Made by a program: the position numbers and the translations under genes | The notes under the pieces: model-generated | The model's input: only the letters and a program-made list of their open reading frames with translations | Database searches by the model: none | What the model was told of the DNA's origin: nothing | Assembly: GCF_028554725.1 (NCBI RefSeq) | Contig: NC_071671.1 | Location: 23,869,501-23,933,500 of the forward strand | Length of the DNA: 64,000 nucleotides | Reading direction: 5' to 3' | From: Zeugodacus cucurbitae | Lineage: Eukaryota; Arthropoda; Insecta; Diptera; Tephritidae | Part shown: positions 60,096-64,000 of the stretch, piece after piece | Layout: each line of letters starts with the position of its first letter | Numbering within the stretch: position 1 is the first letter of the stretch

Positions 60096-61566
60096 TTATA
60101 CTCTCGCAACAAAAGTTGCTAAAGAGAGTATAATAGTTTTGTCCACATAACGGTTGTTTGTAAGTCCTAAAACTAAACGAGTTAGATATAGGGTTATATA
60201 TACCAAAGTGATCAGGGTGACGAGTAAAGTTCAAATCCGGATGTCTGTCTGTCCGTTCGTCCGTCTGTCCGTCTGTCCGTCCGTGCAAGCTGTAACTTGA
60301 GTAAAAATTGAGATATCTTAATGAAACTTGGAGCACGTGTTCCTTGGCACCATAAGAAGGTTAAGTTCGAAGATGGGCGGAATCGGACCACTGCCACGCC
60401 CACAAAATGGCGATAACCAAAAACACATAAAGAGCTATAACTAAGCCATAAATAATGTTATGAAAATAAAATTTGGAACATAGGATCGCATTAGGGAGAA
60501 GCACATTTGAATGTAATTTTTTGTAAAAGTGGGCGTGACCCCGCCCCCAAATATGTTTTTTGTATATATCTTGCAAACCAATAAAGCTATATAAACCAAA
60601 CTTTCTGCAGTCGTTTCCTTACACAGTCCAAAAATGAAAGAAATCGGATAATAACTACGCCCACCTCTCATACAAAAGTTAGGTTGAAAATTACTAAAAG
60701 TGGGTTACCTCACTAACGAGAAACCTCAGAAACACTAAATTTTACAGAAAAAATAGCAGAAGGAAACTGCACTCAGATTTTTTTACAAAATGAAAAATGG
60801 GCGTGGCATCTCCCACTTATGGGTCAAAAACCATATCTCAGGAACTACTCAACCGATTTCAATGAAATTCGGTATATAATACTTTCTTGACACTCTGACA
60901 CATGTGAAAAATGGATGAAATCGATTCATAACCACGACAACTTCCCATATAACTCAATTTTGAATTCCATCTGATTCCTTCACTTTATAATGTATACATA
61001 AGGAACCAATGAAGATAGCGGAATAAAACTTTACACAAATAGTACAACTCTGGCTTCACTTGAGAAAAAATTGTCGAAAACGGACTATAACTTTTCAAGG
61101 ACCCTGTTATCGAACATGTTGAACTCCGCGCCTAAGGGTAAATTTTAACCGAAAATATGGATACATCTCTTTGATAATTTAATGTAATTCAGAGGAAATT
61201 GTTTGTTCTAATAGTGTGTCTCGGTTCCAAAGTTCTCCTAGCTCCCATATACTTAATTATAAGTTTTTCAAAAATATGGTGGGCTTTAATCTGCATATAT
61301 GTATTAATTAATATGTGAGATATCTTAGCGAAATTAAGTGAGTGTATAGTCTTGGATATAGTGTACCTTGCTGGTGAAAATGAATGAAATCGGTTCAGGA
61401 ATTTCCTCAGCCCTCATACACTATATAGGACGATTTACGTTATTCTATTAAACTTTGTGCCGAATTTATAGGTAAATTTGGGTGTTATCTTAATAAAATT
61501 TCTTCAATAAATTGCGAGAGTATAAAATGTTCGGTTGCACCCGAACTTAGCCTTTCCTTACTTGTT
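60096..61566 (+). mobile_element. DINE-1-like element, copy F (longest)
   Basis: It starts TATACTCTCGCAACAAAAGTTGC with GAGAGTATAATAG just inside. It has the longest GTCCGTC block of the six (60243-60285) and CACGCCCAC words. It ends TTGCGAGAGTATAAAATG, the GTTCGG/CCGAAC hairpin and CCTTTCCTTACTTGTT. At about 1470 bases it is longer than A, D and E (about 1160-1205). The 3' half groups with B and D ('GATAGCGGAATAAAACTTTACAC'). Confidence 0.88.
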
Positions 61567-61648
61567 TTTATTATTGCTATGCACAGTTATCATTTAATCA
61601 TCAATCACTGCAGTGCATAATTCAACAGGTAGCATACACACATACATA

Positions 61649-63355
61649 CTGTATGTCAAGAAACTCTTTACACACTGAAAAAAAAAACATATTTTTTTAC
61701 TTTGCATGCAAAAATAACGCCTTTAGTTATTTTTTCAATATTTTTTTAATGCAGAACTATTATTTAGCAAATTTTAAATTAGTAGGTTCAAAAATAAAGA
61801 CAATACAACGAGAGGGAATATTTTAAAGCAACAAAATATGAAAAATAGTTTACACATTTTTAACACTGTCAAGAAACTCTTTACACAAAGTACTTAAGCT
61901 ACAGTTTAATGAATATATGAACAGTTTAATGAATATATTTAATAACTGATACTATGTTAAACTAATTTTAATATTTAGTATGACCCCCCTTAGCTTCAAC
62001 TACGAGCCTAGTGCGATTTTTCATGGAACTGACCAGCTTTTGTAGGTCATATTCCAACGGAATTTAATGCCACTCTTCCAGTACTGCTGCTTTTAAGGCG
62101 GCGCGGTTTTTGGGCTGCCTTTTTGCCACTTTTTTCTTCAGATAAACCCACAAATTTTCAATGGGGTTCACGTCGGGGCTCTGAGGAGGTGTATCTATGA
62201 CCTTTTGGCAATTATAAAGGAGCCATGTGCGCACAGTGAGCTCCTTATGTTTGGGGTCATTGTCCTGATAAAATTTAAATTTTGGCTTATTATCGACAAT
62301 AAAGCCAAATTTTTCCGCACTTTGCCTCAAGTTTGTTTTGAGAATGGAGAGATATTGCTCAGCATTCATTGTATTTTCAATAAACGCAAGATCTCCCACT
62401 CCCTTGCTGCTAATGCATCCCCAAACCATCACCGACAATTTGCCGAATTTTACTGTCGGAATAATGTTGCGCTGATCTTAAGCTGTTAACGGCTTGCGCC
62501 ATACTCTAGTTGGTCCATCATTGTAGAACAGCATTATTTTGGTTTCGTCACAGAATATGACCTCATCCCAATAGTTGTCCGGCTTGATGCTCATGTTGAC
62601 AGCAAAAGTTATGCGCTTTTCAACATTTACTTTCGAAAGCAGCGGCTTCTTACGCGCAACCCTTGAAGAGTATTTGTTTCGCAGAATTAGTTGGCGGACG
62701 GTTTCATGTGAAACGACCGTGCCACACTCTTCTTCCAACTCCTTGGCAAGGGTTCTGGTCGAAATTTGGGGGTTTTGACGGACCTTACGCATGATAAGGC
62801 GGTCTGCCCGCTCGTCGATCTTCTTCTTTCGACCACTTCCGCACTTTGCTTCCAGTCTGTTTTCATTTTCGGCTCAATTTAAAACATTATAAATTGTTTT
62901 TCGCGATACACGAAACATCTCCACTAGCTCAGCTACAGATTTTCCAATTTGGTGATTATAATAAATCAATTGGGTAACGTCAAAAGTCAATCTAGCTCCA
63001 GGCATGTTAAATAATTTTGAAATTAGCTTTTTGACACGTGTGCGCATAGTGCAGAGGCATAGATAACAGTAAAGTACCGTTTTTTCTTCAAATAAAACAA
63101 AACAGAATCGAAAACTAAAGTGTGTAAAGAGTTTCGTGACAGTGTTAAAAATGTGTAAACTCATATTTTGTTGCTTTAAAATATTCCCTCTCGTTGTATT
63201 GTCTTTATTTTTGAACCTACTAATTTAAAATTTGCTAAATAATAGTTCTGCAGTAAAAAAATATTGAAAAAAAATAAATGAAGGCGCTATTTTTGCATGC
63301 AAAGTTAAAAAATATGTTTTTTTTTTCAGTGTGTAAAGAGTTTCTTGACATACTG
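61649..63355 (-). mobile_element. Tc1-type transposon with IR/DR ends
   Basis: It is flanked by TA at 61647-61648 and 63356-63357 and is 1707 bp long. The terminal inverted repeats are long, roughly 240 bp (61649 to about 61890 and about 63115 to 63355). In each, the word TGTCAAGAAACTCTTTACAC occurs twice: at 61654 and 61867 on the left, and at 63331-63350 and 63122-63141 (one mismatch) on the right. This paired direct-repeat layout is the IR/DR class of Tc1 elements, the type of Sleeping Beauty and Minos. The repeats are well kept, but the transposase is broken. Confidence 0.93.
61968..63005 (-). pseudogene. Tc1-type transposase with three in-frame stops
   Basis: From ATG 63005 (MPGARLTFDVTQLIYYNHQ) the frame runs 345 codons to TAA 61968-61970, the usual length for the family, with no frameshift. 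It contains in-frame stops TGA at 62874-62876, TAA at 62478-62480 and TAA at 62064-62066. Visible parts are an N-terminal paired-like helix-turn-helix ('KSVAELVEMFRVSRKTIYNV'), the first catalytic Asp in 'VIFCDETKIM', the second in 'FYQDNDPKH', and the Glu in 'SPDVNPIENLW', the D...D34E type triad of Tc1. The C-terminus reads 'KLVSSMKNRTRLVVEAKGGH'. All catalytic residues survive, so the stops look like recent point decay. Confidence 0.93.
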
Positions 63356-63357
63356 TA

Positions 63358-64000
63358 CATAAATACAGACAAGCATGCTTAGCAGAGCTGCACAAGTTGC
63401 TGCAATGCTTGAGCGACGAAATTATGATTGCTTATCACAAACGAAAAAAAATAAATATTTTTAAAACCTTATACACATAAAATATACTTAGGTATGTTTA
63501 TAGATTTCGCACAAAAATATGGCGTGATGTTATTGGCTTAACAATTTTCTTAAATCTGTTTGTATTCGATTTTAAAAATTAGACTTTGGCATTTCATTAT
63601 TATTTATGTGTTGTTGTTATTGCTGTTGGCATGCGTGCCCTTTTCGTTTGTATGAATACTTAGTTTTTATAAATAAAATAATGGCAGTCACTGTATTTAT
63701 TAGAATTATCATGATTTGTATTTAAATGAAATTACAAAAATAGTGGAACGTGTATTATGTCAATATAATAATAAAAATAGAGTTTATTAAAATAAAATAA
63801 AATAAACAACAATAAAAAGTTAAATTAAACACACGCATTAAATAGATTACGTCAATTCATACATATTTGTATAAGCAGCAATGTAACACTAAATAAATGA
63901 TTTAATCGATAACAAACGATTTCGATAATATTGACACATTCATCAGTATTTACCATTTACATAAAACTAACTGCTTGCAAAATTATTTTTGATTTAAATA
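63358..64000. other. AT-rich DNA to the window end
   Basis: I see no gene, element or RNA in it; the short open frames are AT-rich and unremarkable. Confidence 0.5.

Noticed and set aside
61968..63005. Stop-codon readthrough or recoding in the Tc1 transposase
   Set aside because: Three stops of two kinds (TGA, TAA, TAA) at unrelated places fit decay, not programmed recoding.
1..64000. CRISPR arrays, rRNA, tRNA or bacterial-type operon features
   Set aside because: The arrays seen have no repeat-spacer regularity and the DNA is eukaryotic; no tRNA or rRNA signature was recognised on either strand by eye.

Overview
The window is nuclear DNA of a higher dipteran, most likely a tephritid fruit fly. 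Three things suggest this: short 68-70 bp introns, an Acsl gene that reads as fly-type along its whole length, and AT-rich intergenic DNA crowded with fly-type RTE, jockey-like, pogo/Tigger, Tc1 and DINE-1-like elements. The species call is inference; no search was run.

Layout. Positions 1-36 kb hold no host gene that I can support. They contain a pogo remnant (1-91), an RTE fragment split by a 1.26 kb tandem duplication (2931-5925), an internally deleted Tigger element with TA duplication (6447-8142), DINE-1-like elements (9497-10653, 17477-18251, 21665-22415, 29515-30686), a 528 bp pogo-type deletion derivative (10691-11218), two opposed arrays of a GGGTTGCCA-bearing AT-rich unit (11291-11801 and 15624-16388), jockey-like LINE pieces (20728-21490, 23450-23885) and a nearly full-length RTE element whose RT frame is open (26237-29460).

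Positions 36.5-57.6 kb hold the host genes. The first is a plus-strand gene for an 877-residue acidic, repeat-rich protein of unknown role (36566-39199). The second is a plus-strand three-exon gene for a 1225-residue protein with four THAP-type C-x3-C...C-x2-H modules (40505-44320). The third is minus-strand Acsl, a long-chain acyl-CoA synthetase of the ACSL3/4 type (coding 57531-49018, eleven constitutive exons plus one possible cassette exon, 707 or 730 residues). THAP and Acsl are convergent and about 4.7 kb apart. A long inverted repeat lies just past the THAP poly(A) signal. Acsl introns carry a DINE-1-like element, a pogo-type deletion derivative and a tandem array that copies one of the gene's own splice acceptors.

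Positions 57.6-64 kb are the 5' side of Acsl. They hold a cluster of TTAACCNNNGGTTAA palindromes, a sixth DINE-1-like element (60096-61566) and a Tc1-type transposon with 5'/3' IR/DR ends and a transposase broken by three in-frame stops (61649-63355).

The most interesting points are the four-THAP architecture with a homologous phase-2 intron kept in modules 1 and 3, the acceptor-carrying tandem array in Acsl, the hairpin repeat beside the THAP gene, and the two opposed GGGTTGCCA arrays.
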